Below are positions 51,270-60,116 of a stretch of 64,000 nt of DNA, in pieces. Under the pieces are notes generated by a model. It was given only the letters and a program-made list of their open reading frames with translations. It searched no databases and had not been told where the DNA came from. A program made the position numbers and the translations under genes. Source of the stretch: Candidatus Rifleibacteriota bacterium (GTDB taxonomy: Bacteria > Muiribacteriota > Ozemobacteria > Ozemobacterales > Ozemobacteraceae). Position 1 is the stretch's first letter. Every line of letters starts with the position of its first letter. Where the stretch lies: NCBI GenBank assembly GCA_015233565.1, contig JADFXM010000025.1, positions 43,420 through 107,419 on the forward strand, read 5' to 3'.

Positions 51270-54200
51270 TTAATCATTTCCAAAGTTGTTCTTTAAAGCT
51301 TGAAGACGGGCTCGACCAACTAGAGCCAATTCATCATCATTGTTTCCTGCCACATCTCGGAAATATTTTTCTGCGTCTTCGAATTTTTCTTGTTTTAGTA
51401 AAATTTCCCCTTTAAGTAGTGCGATTTCCCGTTTTTTCAGCGCATGAGATGAAAGTGAGCTGGAATCAATCATTTTTTCAGCTTTTAAAGCCGATTCCCA
51501 GGCTTTTTGGGGATCCAGTTTGGTAAATGTCAATGCTTCTTCCAGCCATGGTGTATAGTCATTTGGAAAGCTCTGTTTCCAGGAATCAAAGGCTTGATCT
51601 GTTCTCCCCCACAATTTTCCAAAGATATCACATTCTCTTGAATCATACTTTAATCCGCATTTTACCAAGGAAATAAAATCGCTCTCCTTCTGGGAAATAT
51701 TTGCCACGGTTTTTAAAAGCCCGTAGGCTGAGTCATATAAGCCAGACTTACGATAAATTCCGGCCAGTCGGCAGATTATTTCCGGGTCAGGGTTGGCTTT
51801 GCCGATTGCCATTTTAAAAGCGCCGGCGGCAATACTGTCGTAACCAAAATATTGCCAAAGGTTTCCCAGAGCAATCCAGTCATCGGATTTCAGATTTTCT
51901 TTGGGAAATAGCTTTAATACCAGACCAGTTTGAGGTGAAAAGTTCAATTCAGAAGGATCCATTTGGATAGAACTGCTGTAATAGAGTGCTTCCGGGCCTT
52001 CATATTCCATATTCGGGAAATCATCAATATTAACTGCTTCCGGTGGAGCTACTTTCCCGAAATCTTTGCATGACGCAATAAAAAGTGATGCAAGAATAAA
52101 AGGTCGATCAATTCCAAGTTGCAGGAGTTTTTTTGAAATAGTTTGATCTTTGAATAGGCTGGAAGTGTTCTCAAAATCTAAGGATTTTTCATTTACCCTT
52201 CCAATAAGGAAGTGGTCGAATCCCGAACTCATCCAAAGAGAGCAGTTTGGGAAAACCTTTTTGAAAGTGTATAGTACACTTGAATAGATGCTGGGGGAAA
52301 TTTCATAAGTGTGAATAAAATGCGCAAACACTCCTCCCTCACTAAGAATTTTCTTGTAATTTGTGAAGGCCTCAAGTGTAAAAAGGCCGCTGATTCCAGA
52401 TAACCATATGTTGGTTGGCTCGGCGAGAATGAGGTCATATTTTTCTTTTGTGAAGGAAACGTAGTTTCTGGCATCTTCCTCGATTATACGGGCTTTGGGG
52501 TTTTCCCAGAAAGTGCCGTTCCAGTCTTTGAAAAGTCTTGACGATTCGATAACAGCGGGATTGATTTCAAGAATGTCAACTTTTTCAATTCCGGGCATTT
52601 CAAGGCAGGCTCCTGCGGTAATTCCTGATCCTAAACCGATGATTAGGACTTTTTTGGGATTTCCTGCGAGTGCAGTTGCGAGCCATGAGAGGAGTTGCTG
52701 GGTATACATATCCAGGCGGGCTGTGCTGGCATCTGGTTTTCCGTTAATTCTAAGGCTCAATTCTGCCCCGGCTTGTTCAACGGAAACAATACTGGCGCCA
52801 TCCTCGCGATAAAACAGCAGTTTTCTGTCCCGGCGATAAAGGTTATCAGTGTTTTTCTGTTTCCAATATCTAAAAACTCCTGATGTTACAAGGTTTTTAT
52901 CCCAAGGAAAAAAAGCGGAGAATGTAAGTGTGCAAAGAACATAAATCAATGCCGAGGATGCGCAAAAATAAGTTGTCCGGCGGTTAAAAAAAAGCAGGAA
53001 AAATGATAAGAATCCAAGAATGGATGCCAAAAGGAACATGGTATTCCTGACCCCAATAAAAGGAATCAGGATAAAGCCGGAAGTCAATGTTCCAGCAACT
53101 GTCCCAAGTGTGTTCCACCAAAAAACTCTTCCCGTTTCAAAAGCCGGTTTTCCTGAAACTGCCAAGGCTCGTGACAACATTGGAAAAAGTGCCCCAAAGC
53201 CGAATGCAGGAACAATCATCAAAGAAATTAAACAAATAAATTGAATAGCATTAAATGCTTCAAAAGAAACGTTTAAGGCTTGACGAAGGTAATAAAATAC
53301 AAGGGCGGAATTTCCCAGTATAGGTATAATGAGGATTACCGAAGCAGAAGTTATAAGCAGGAAAAATCCAATTTCAGTGATTTTTTTCTTTTGGGATGGA
53401 TCGCGGAGTGCCGAGAAAAGAGACCCAAAGGCTATTCCAAGAAGGAAAGCGGTCAGGACAGCTGAAAAGCAATAAATTGTGGCTCCAATTGTAATGGCGA
53501 TCACTCTGGTCCAGCATACTTCCAGACCCATAGCGGTGAATCCGCAGGCGCAGGCAGTGAAAAGCAAGAGGCTTTCGAGTTTTGCTCCGAGCAAAAGGTC
53601 AATAGAGTTCAAACTTTGCTGAGAAACCTTTTGAGGCGGCAAGTGTGTCGTCTGCGTTTGGGGTGATATGGGTTCCTCAGCAAAAGGCGATGATTGCTGA
53701 GTTGATTGGGCCATTTCATTCACATCGGAAGGCTGATTAGAAGTCTGGAAAGGTTTATTCGGTTCTTGATTTGTCAGCTGTGGGGGCAAAGATAGCGATT
53801 GTTGGGGAGAGAGCGATTCGGATGACGAGATCGGTTGGGTAATTTTGCCAGAAATCAGAATTGCTAAAATTCCGATTGAAACGTTGATACAGGCTGCGAG
53901 GCTTGAAGATGCTGCAAGTCCCATGTTTCTGACTAGCCAGAACCCAGCGAACCCGGCTCCTAAAGCTGCACCCAAAGTGTTTACAAAATATAATGTCGAA
54001 ATTTGAATATTAGAAAGTTTTTTAGTGCCAGTCATATGCTTAATTAGAAGAGGAAGGGTTCCCCCCATCATGAAAGTGGGTGGAAAAAGACATAAAAGAG
54101 CTCCCAAAAACCTTATTCCAATTTTGAGAAAGGGGGAATTCAGAAGATATTCGTAAACTGGAGATTGTATTTGTCCAACCAAATTAAAAAAGAACGGCAT

Positions 54201-54443
54201 GAACATGGCAAACAGCCCAATGCTGATTTCGAGCGCGCCATATAATTTTAAAGGTTCCTGAATGGATTCGGTTTTTTTCCCGAAGAACCTGGCACCGAGG
54301 GCTAAACCAAGCATGTAAGCGGTTAAGACGGCGGCGACGGAATAATAACTCACCCCAAAAACAAGGTGGAGTTCGCGAAACCAGACAACTTCATAAATCA
54401 GTCCGGCAAGTCCTGAAAACAAAAATATTAGGTAGATTAACAT
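51270..54443 (-). CDS. membrane spermidine-synthase-like protein with TPR tail
   Basis: A 1057-residue protein in three parts. Residues 1-510 hold about 12-14 membrane helices arranged as two similar halves: FSGLAGLIYEVVWFRELHLV near the N terminus and CGFTAMGLEVCWTRVIAITI near 290. A Gln/Ser/Pro-rich loop of about 85 residues (202-285) separates them. Residues about 540-770 form a polyamine-synthase-like Rossmann domain: VLIIGLGSGITAGACLEM, VDILEINPAVIESS, and DLILAEPTNIWLSGISGLFT in place of the aminopropyl-transfer motif. The end (830-1057) looks like TPR helices. Such membrane proteins are common but not biochemically characterised; the usual DS/DP motif is AEP here, so polyamine synthesis is doubtful. 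Confidence 0.82.
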   Translation of the reverse strand: MLIYLIFLFSGLAGLIYEVVWFRELHLVFGVSYYSVAAVLTAYMLGLALGARFFGKKTESIQEPLKLYGALEISIGLFAMFMPFFFNLVGQIQSPVYEYLLNSPFLKIGIRFLGALLCLFPPTFMMGGTLPLLIKHMTGTKKLSNIQISTLYFVNTLGAALGAGFAGFWLVRNMGLAASSSLAACINVSIGILAILISGKITQPISSSESLSPQQSLSLPPQLTNQEPNKPFQTSNQPSDVNEMAQSTQQSSPFAEEPISPQTQTTHLPPQKVSQQSLNSIDLLLGAKLESLLLFTACACGFTAMGLEVCWTRVIAITIGATIYCFSAVLTAFLLGIAFGSLFSALRDPSQKKKITEIGFFLLITSASVILIIPILGNSALVFYYLRQALNVSFEAFNAIQFICLISLMIVPAFGFGALFPMLSRALAVSGKPAFETGRVFWWNTLGTVAGTLTSGFILIPFIGVRNTMFLLASILGFLSFFLLFFNRRTTYFCASSALIYVLCTLTFSAFFPWDKNLVTSGVFRYWKQKNTDNLYRRDRKLLFYREDGASIVSVEQAGAELSLRINGKPDASTARLDMYTQQLLSWLATALAGNPKKVLIIGLGSGITAGACLEMPGIEKVDILEINPAVIESSRLFKDWNGTFWENPKARIIEEDARNYVSFTKEKYDLILAEPTNIWLSGISGLFTLEAFTNYKKILSEGGVFAHFIHTYEISPSIYSSVLYTFKKVFPNCSLWMSSGFDHFLIGRVNEKSLDFENTSSLFKDQTISKKLLQLGIDRPFILASLFIASCKDFGKVAPPEAVNIDDFPNMEYEGPEALYYSSSIQMDPSELNFSPQTGLVLKLFPKENLKSDDWIALGNLWQYFGYDSIAAGAFKMAIGKANPDPEIICRLAGIYRKSGLYDSAYGLLKTVANISQKESDFISLVKCGLKYDSRECDIFGKLWGRTDQAFDSWKQSFPNDYTPWLEEALTFTKLDPQKAWESALKAEKMIDSSSLSSHALKKREIALLKGEILLKQEKFEDAEKYFRDVAGNNDDELALVGRARLQALKNNFGND

Positions 54444-54751
54444 TGAATTTTTCGCATTATTATCCCCTGGGAAAATGTATTATAGGTTCTGATAGTGAAA
54501 ATGCATTTATTTTTTGAAAGAACCAATGTGGAGTTTTTAGAAACAATCTTTCACCCTATTCACTCATATTGAAATTGGTTCGATTCGCTCGTAATGGAAT
54601 GAGAAGTGCTCTCTAAAGTTATTTTGAAAAGCGAAAAAACGAAGCGTTTATAGTGAACCTGTTGAAACATTTTTATTAAACTAATTCGAAGTGTTTCAAT
54701 CATAGATCGCGAAATAATGGAATGATACGGCATTTCTTTTTGGTTCGGCTA
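54444..54751. other. 308-base gene-free region with a hairpin
   Basis: TTGAAACA (near 54662) and TGTTTCAA (near 54693) form an 8-bp stem with a 22-base loop; it may be the terminator of the kinase gene at 54752. A -10-like TATAAT on the minus strand (54484-54479) lies ahead of the membrane protein gene. Nothing else is recognisable. Confidence 0.45.
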
Positions 54752-57148
54752 TTACTCCAAGGTGAAGTAGAAGGTTGCGCCTTCGTTTGGTTTACTTTCG
54801 GCCCAAATTTTTCCGCCATGCCTGCTGATTATTCGTTTCACGGTAGCAAGCCCTATTCCGGTTCCTTCAAATTCCTTGGTACCATGAAGCCTCTGAAAGG
54901 CTCCAAAAAGTTTTCCATAATACTCCATATTGAAACCTGCGCCATTGTCCCTTACATAAAAAACTTTATCTGCATCTTTTATGATAAATCCAAAACTAAT
55001 GATTGTTTCATTTTGCTTTGCAGTGAATTTCCAGGCATTGCCAAGTAGATTCTGTAAAGCAGCACGAATCAGGTTTTCATCACATTTGGCCAAAACCGGC
55101 ATTTGAATTTCAAATGTGGCATTTCTTTGAGGGCTTGATTCCCGCAGTTCGTCCGAAAGTTCTTTAGCTATCGTTCCAAGGTCAATTTCCCGGATTTCTA
55201 TTGTTCCCCGGGTAATTCTTGATAATTGGAGAAGCCCTTCGATAAGGTTTCCCATGCGAACTGTTGAGTTTCTGATTCGCTCAAGGTAATCACGCGCCTC
55301 TCCGTCGAGTTTATCGCTGTAATCTTCAAATAAGGCAAGTGAAAAACCATCAAGTGCTCTTAGGGGAGCTCTTAAATCGTGAGAAACGGAATAGGAAAAA
55401 GATTCAAGCTCCTGATTGGTTGCAGAAAGAGTTGTATTTATTCTATGGATTTCTTCCAGTTTTTCTTTTAATTGAGCTTCCATTCTGAGTTTCTCGGTGA
55501 TGTCAAGTGCAAGGGATAAAAATGCAACAGGTTTTTCGGGTTCGTCAAAAATCACCGAATTGTTCCATTCACAAGTTATAATTCTTCCGGATTTTGTAAG
55601 ATTTTCAGCAATTAAGCTGGAATTAATTTCACCTGTTGAAAGTTTTTTTGAAATTTCCTCTAATTTTTCTGTTGTCATATCGGGAATAAGAAGTTCAATG
55701 AAATTCTTTCCAATTGCTTCCTCTTTTGACCACCCGAAAACATTTTTCGCGAATTTATTCCAATCAATGATGCCACGCGATGAATTCCAGTAAATAAAAG
55801 CTATTGGAGCAGTGTTATAAACCATCCGATAGCGTTCTTCACTTTTTCTCAGTGCTTCCGTGGCTGTTCTAACCATTGAAATTTTTCGGGTTGCCATTAG
55901 CAGAGACTGTATTTTATCAGCTTCCTTTTGCGTGTAATCTCGAGTCCTGTTCCCTATTAATAGTACAAAATCCACTTTTCCAAATTCTATCAATGGAATT
56001 GCCAAATAGTTCTGAACAAAAAAAGAAAAGTCCTTAAGTCGATTGTCTTCCGGAGCGAATTCATAGATCGAAGATGAAATATAACACTGTTGAGTTTGTA
56101 TAGCCTCTTGAACAGGCTTGATCTGTTGGGTTAACTTTTCACATTCTTCTTTTGATAGAAATGAAAAATAAAAATTTTTATTTTGGGAAATTGTCACGAA
56201 GGAAACTTCTTTTCCTACTTCAATTGCAAATGCAAAAGAACTATTACTCATTTCAAGAATTTTCTCGACTGCGAATTTGGTTAATTCCTGGATTGAGGAG
56301 GAATTCATCTGGTTCATTCCGCATACTGCTTCCAACCAGGCTTCGTTTTCATAACGAAGTTTTTCTTCGGCAAGCTTTTGTTCCGTCATATCCACGATGT
56401 AACCGAAATAATGTGTTACAAGCCCGGAAGGGTCTCGTAAAATGGTAGTGTAATCATAGACCTTGCGATATTCCCCATCTTTTTTCTTAATTCTATACTC
56501 ATGTTCGAAGAACATTACACATGTTTTGGTGTAATACAGAATTTCTTTCCCGACTTTTTCCTGATCGTCGGGATGAATGATTGTAGAATAAGGGATTTTG
56601 CCAGAGATAAAATCTTCGGGTCTGTATCCGAATTCTCTTTTTATATTAGGTGAGACATATTCCACGGGCCATCCTTCAGCGGCACGCCATTTGAAAACTA
56701 CGGTAGGCCCATTGATCAAAAGTTTTTTTTCGGTCGACAACTCTTGTTCCCTAAGTTTCTGGGTGGAAATATTCATAGTTGTGCAAAGAACAGTAAGGGG
56801 TTTTTCCTCTGAATCCCGATTGACAACCTGGCCTTTAATTTTCAACCATAACCATTCTTTTCCTTCAGGTACTTTTTTTGATTCTCTGTAAACTTGTATT
56901 TCTGATTCAAATGCTGACAGAGTGGAATTTTTTAAGGATTCCAAAGTTTTGAAAAAGATTTCTCTGTTACTAGGATGAATTTGAGCTTCAAAAGATTTGA
57001 AATCCAGGGCCAATGTTCCACTTTTTTTTCCAAGTATTTCCGCGAAAATAGGGTCAATTTTAAAGTACTGATTTCCGCAATCCCAATCGAAGGTACCAAT
57101 TCCTGCGACCTTAAGTGCAAGTTCTCTTCTGAGTTCTTCATTTATCAT
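54752..57148 (-). CDS. multi-PAS sensor histidine kinase with GAF domain
   Basis: A 798-residue soluble kinase. PAS/PAC domains at about 1-135, 150-265 and 440-560 surround a GAF-like domain (about 280-435: ELTKFAVEKILEMSNSSFAF). A coiled coil leads to HisKA with phospho-accepting His590 (SYSVSHDLRAPLRALDGF) and an HATPase domain (NLLGNAWKFTAKQ, RDNGAGFNMEYY, FEGTGIGLATVKRIISRHGG). The DLRAPLRAL box is that of phytochrome-like kinases, but the GAF lacks an obvious chromophore Cys. No response regulator is adjacent. It follows the TagA gene by 63 bases. Confidence 0.93.
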   Translation of the reverse strand: MINEELRRELALKVAGIGTFDWDCGNQYFKIDPIFAEILGKKSGTLALDFKSFEAQIHPSNREIFFKTLESLKNSTLSAFESEIQVYRESKKVPEGKEWLWLKIKGQVVNRDSEEKPLTVLCTTMNISTQKLREQELSTEKKLLINGPTVVFKWRAAEGWPVEYVSPNIKREFGYRPEDFISGKIPYSTIIHPDDQEKVGKEILYYTKTCVMFFEHEYRIKKKDGEYRKVYDYTTILRDPSGLVTHYFGYIVDMTEQKLAEEKLRYENEAWLEAVCGMNQMNSSSIQELTKFAVEKILEMSNSSFAFAIEVGKEVSFVTISQNKNFYFSFLSKEECEKLTQQIKPVQEAIQTQQCYISSSIYEFAPEDNRLKDFSFFVQNYLAIPLIEFGKVDFVLLIGNRTRDYTQKEADKIQSLLMATRKISMVRTATEALRKSEERYRMVYNTAPIAFIYWNSSRGIIDWNKFAKNVFGWSKEEAIGKNFIELLIPDMTTEKLEEISKKLSTGEINSSLIAENLTKSGRIITCEWNNSVIFDEPEKPVAFLSLALDITEKLRMEAQLKEKLEEIHRINTTLSATNQELESFSYSVSHDLRAPLRALDGFSLALFEDYSDKLDGEARDYLERIRNSTVRMGNLIEGLLQLSRITRGTIEIREIDLGTIAKELSDELRESSPQRNATFEIQMPVLAKCDENLIRAALQNLLGNAWKFTAKQNETIISFGFIIKDADKVFYVRDNGAGFNMEYYGKLFGAFQRLHGTKEFEGTGIGLATVKRIISRHGGKIWAESKPNEGATFYFTLE

Positions 57149-57211
57149 GGTTACTTTTCTCTCTCAATTCCTTTTTCTGAAGCTTCAAAAAATCATTCCC
57201 TAATTTCCAAT

Positions 57212-58966
57212 TTACGGAAGATTCGGACTATCCAGCATTTTTGCTCTCAAAATTAACAAAACGAATGCTGGGATTCCCATCATTCGCCGGAATCTTTTTG
57301 GTTCCTTGTAGAGCCTGAAAAGCCATTCCATGGCAAATTTCTGCATCCAGAGCGGAGCTCTTGGTAGAGCCCCGGAAATCACATCAAGGCTACCACCTAT
57401 TCCAATTGCTATCACTCCGGATAATAACATACGCGCTCTTGAAATAAAATATTCCTGGCGTGGAACCCCCATTGCTACAAATAATATTTTTGGTTTCAGC
57501 TCACCAAGTCTCCTTAACAGATCATCTTCGATTTCGGACCCTTCCGAGAAGAAACCATGATGGCATCCTGCAACAATCAGTCCAGGGAATCGTGAATTCA
57601 GTTTAATTGCTGCATCTTCTGCACGCCCGGGAGCCGATCCAAGGAAAAAAACCGGCCATGCTTCTTTTGCCGCTTGCTCGCAAATATCATCAACAAGACT
57701 GATTCCTGATACACGCTCAATAAGTGGAGTTCCCAGAAAATCTGCTGCCCAGACAATTCCTGCTCCATCGGGTGTTACAATTGAAGCTCTTTGGAAAATT
57801 TCGTTGAATTTTCTGTCTTTCTTCGCCCTCATAATTGCTAATGAATCAGCAGTTATAACATGGGAAAAACTCTTTTCAAAGTTATTTTCCTTAATCGTTT
57901 TGGAAATTTCCTTCAATGTTTCTTGACGACTTAATCGGTGGATTTTTAATCCAAGCATCTCAACTGTTTTGCAGTCTGGTTTGTTTTCCTCAGTTTTTCG
58001 AGAGCCGAAAGCGCGTAGAAAAGAAGCTAACATTGCAGTGAAAATAACTGAAAGTGCCAGTATTGCTTTCCAGCTCGGGATGCTGAGTGTCAGAAGAATT
58101 CCAAAGTTCAGCAAAAGAAAGACCCAACCTGTAAAAACTATTATCCTTTCACGTTTAAGAGACCATGAATAAGGCGAGGAGCGCAGTTTAGGATCATTCT
58201 GGTAAAGTTCATTTCCAAGAAAAGAGGACATGATAATCAAGCAGATCAATAAAACGGGGTAGATGGTTACCATTGAAGGAATTAGAATACAGAAAAACAG
58301 AAGAGTTTGTGATTTTCCGAGTATTGATATGGCTGCAAGAAGATAAGCAAGTGGAAAAATTATTGAATTTCCGGGTTTTTTACCCTTTTCCAGCGTTAGA
58401 AAAATTGTAAAAAAAATTGCTGAAGACAAAGTTAGATTCAATGCAAGAATAATTGCCCAATATGGGGTTGAAAACTGAGTTGGGAAAAACAATAAAAAAG
58501 TTAACCCGGATTCAAGAAATAATAGAAAAGGCATTTCATCAACTACTGAAGCCAGTTTTGCTCCTGAAATAACCAGGAGGGGCCATACTGTTGATAAAAA
58601 AATATCAATAACGATATTTGAATGCTCAACTCTGAGTCCAAAAAAAACTCCAATCATTGAAAGAACGATTCCATAAGGCAAAATCAGAATCCATCGAACT
58701 TTCCATTTGTCCTTACTGTAGCCGAGAATCGAAAAACCAATATAAATACCGGTAAGCGCCCAGATCTCTTTTTGCAGAAAACTGTTCGGAGTAAGAATTG
58801 CTCCGATTAAAGACCCTGTGACCGGTAAAATGCCGATTAAAATCCACCTGGTACCCGATGATGCCAATTCGTATGACAATCCAAAGATTTTGGAGACAAA
58901 AATTCCACATGAAAGCCCTGAAAAAGAGAGCAGGATGCAGAGTAATACAGTAGTAAATGATATCAT
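57212..58966 (-). CDS. WecG/TagA/CpsF-family glycosyltransferase fused to a degenerate WecA-like membrane domain
   Basis: A 584-residue protein. The C-terminal part (about 340-575) is a complete WecG/TagA domain: SHVITADSLAIMRAKKDRKF, RASIVTPDGAGIVWA, ERVSGISLVDDI, VFFLGSAPG, ILFVAMGVPRQEYFI and GIGGSLDVISG with RAPLWMQKFAMEWLFRL. It transfers ManNAc-type sugars to lipid-linked intermediates. The first 330 residues hold about ten membrane helices arranged like WecA/MraY, but the expected Asp-rich motifs (DD and NxxNxxDGxDGLA) are absent; the equivalent place reads WPLLVISGAKLASVVDEMPF. The membrane half may therefore only anchor or bind lipid. The WecA relation is inferred. Confidence 0.87.
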   Translation of the reverse strand: MISFTTVLLCILLSFSGLSCGIFVSKIFGLSYELASSGTRWILIGILPVTGSLIGAILTPNSFLQKEIWALTGIYIGFSILGYSKDKWKVRWILILPYGIVLSMIGVFFGLRVEHSNIVIDIFLSTVWPLLVISGAKLASVVDEMPFLLFLESGLTFLLFFPTQFSTPYWAIILALNLTLSSAIFFTIFLTLEKGKKPGNSIIFPLAYLLAAISILGKSQTLLFFCILIPSMVTIYPVLLICLIIMSSFLGNELYQNDPKLRSSPYSWSLKRERIIVFTGWVFLLLNFGILLTLSIPSWKAILALSVIFTAMLASFLRAFGSRKTEENKPDCKTVEMLGLKIHRLSRQETLKEISKTIKENNFEKSFSHVITADSLAIMRAKKDRKFNEIFQRASIVTPDGAGIVWAADFLGTPLIERVSGISLVDDICEQAAKEAWPVFFLGSAPGRAEDAAIKLNSRFPGLIVAGCHHGFFSEGSEIEDDLLRRLGELKPKILFVAMGVPRQEYFISRARMLLSGVIAIGIGGSLDVISGALPRAPLWMQKFAMEWLFRLYKEPKRFRRMMGIPAFVLLILRAKMLDSPNLP

Positions 58967-59061
58967 TCGGTATTATTTGAAAAAATTTTGCAACATTCCA
59001 AATCAAAAAATGCCAAAAAATTAATCTGTCTCCATTTTATCATAAGCCCAAACATTTTTGC

Positions 59062-59090
59062 TTGAAAATCCCCTCTTTAACTCTTATAAT
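59062..59090 (+). promoter_or_regulatory. sigma70-like promoter of the glycan operon
   Basis: TTGAAA (59062-59067), 17-base spacer, TATAAT (59085-59090), 58 bases before the ATG at 59148. It is the best promoter in the window by hexamer match and should drive the five genes that follow. Confidence 0.7.
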
Positions 59091-59147
59091 ACTTTTTTCC
59101 CCGCTGAACACATTGGTAATTTTAAACAACTGTTGGAAAAAGTTTGA

Positions 59148-60116
59148 ATGAATATCGGTTTCTTTATCAAGTGGAATATTAATTCGTTGAACTCAAGTGG
59201 TAACGTCCTTGGAGACGAACTTCTTGCTACTTCATTCGTTAAATTACTGACTCGAAAATACCAAGATATTAAGGCTGCAGTTTATGGTTTGAATTTCTTA
59301 CCGACTGAAAAGCTTGATGTGATGATTTATTTGAATGATACTCCCCCTAAGCAGGAATTGGCGAAACATCATATTTTATATTTTCAAAACGCCTTCCAGG
59401 AATCAATCGACACACTTCATAAGCGGCTAATGAGTTACAATTATGATGGTTACATCTTTTTTTCCAGGAAATTGCTGAAAATTCACAAAGACAAAGGTGG
59501 AAATGGAGTTTACATTCCTTTTGGGGTGGACACATCCCATTTTTATCCCCGCGAAATTGAAAAAAAATATGAATTTGATGTTTGTTACGTAGGGAACGAT
59601 ATCAAGGGAAATGAGCGGACGATGAAGTTTCTTTACCCCGCTAGGAATTTTAATTTTGGACTTTTTGGAAACTGGAAAATGCCAAAATATAGATTCTATC
59701 ACCGAGATTACTGGAAGAAACAGCCGCCGTACAAAAAACTGTTCGAAAAAATTTCCAAAGGAAAGATTCCGCAAGAGGACGTTCCGATACTTTACAGTTC
59801 AGCAAGTATTAATCTGAATTGTACAATTCAAGAATGCGTCGATTGGGATGTCATTACCCTTAGAACATATGAAGTTCTGGCATGTAAAGGTTTTCTGATT
59901 TCTGATGAAGTCCCTTCCGCTGTCAATGAATTAAAAGAGTGTATGGTTTTTACAAAAGGGAATGAAGATTTAAGCGATAAAATATCTTACTATCTTTCCA
60001 ATGAAAAAGAGAGAAAACAGTTGACTCAGAATGGTTTTGAGTACGTTCAAAAAAATGCTTCCGCAGAAGTTCGTGCTGTGGAAATATATAATTATATCGA
60101 GGAAGTGATCAGTTGA
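59148..60116 (+). CDS. CgeB-like glycosyltransferase
   Basis: A 322-residue protein of GT-B type. The N-terminal half contains ILYFQNAFQESIDTLHK and the IPFGVDTSHFYP motif. The C-terminal half has EFDVCYVGND, DVPILYSSASINLNCTIQE, the donor-site TLRTYEVLACKGFLISDEV and LSDKISYYLSNEKERKQL, the CgeB/DUF3880 pattern for nucleotide-sugar binding. It probably adds a sugar to a surface glycan. ATG at 59148 has a weak GGAAAAAG ribosome site. It overlaps the next gene by 4 bases. Confidence 0.85.
   Translation: MNIGFFIKWNINSLNSSGNVLGDELLATSFVKLLTRKYQDIKAAVYGLNFLPTEKLDVMIYLNDTPPKQELAKHHILYFQNAFQESIDTLHKRLMSYNYDGYIFFSRKLLKIHKDKGGNGVYIPFGVDTSHFYPREIEKKYEFDVCYVGNDIKGNERTMKFLYPARNFNFGLFGNWKMPKYRFYHRDYWKKQPPYKKLFEKISKGKIPQEDVPILYSSASINLNCTIQECVDWDVITLRTYEVLACKGFLISDEVPSAVNELKECMVFTKGNEDLSDKISYYLSNEKERKQLTQNGFEYVQKNASAEVRAVEIYNYIEEVIS

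Noticed and set aside
54577..54592. GGTTCGATTC resembling a tRNA T-loop
   Set aside because: The flanking bases cannot form a T-stem and no acceptor or anticodon arms surround it.
54662..54702. GTTGAAAC/GTTTCAATC sequence resembling a CRISPR repeat end
   Set aside because: Only one copy exists, with no regular spacers; it is better explained as a hairpin.
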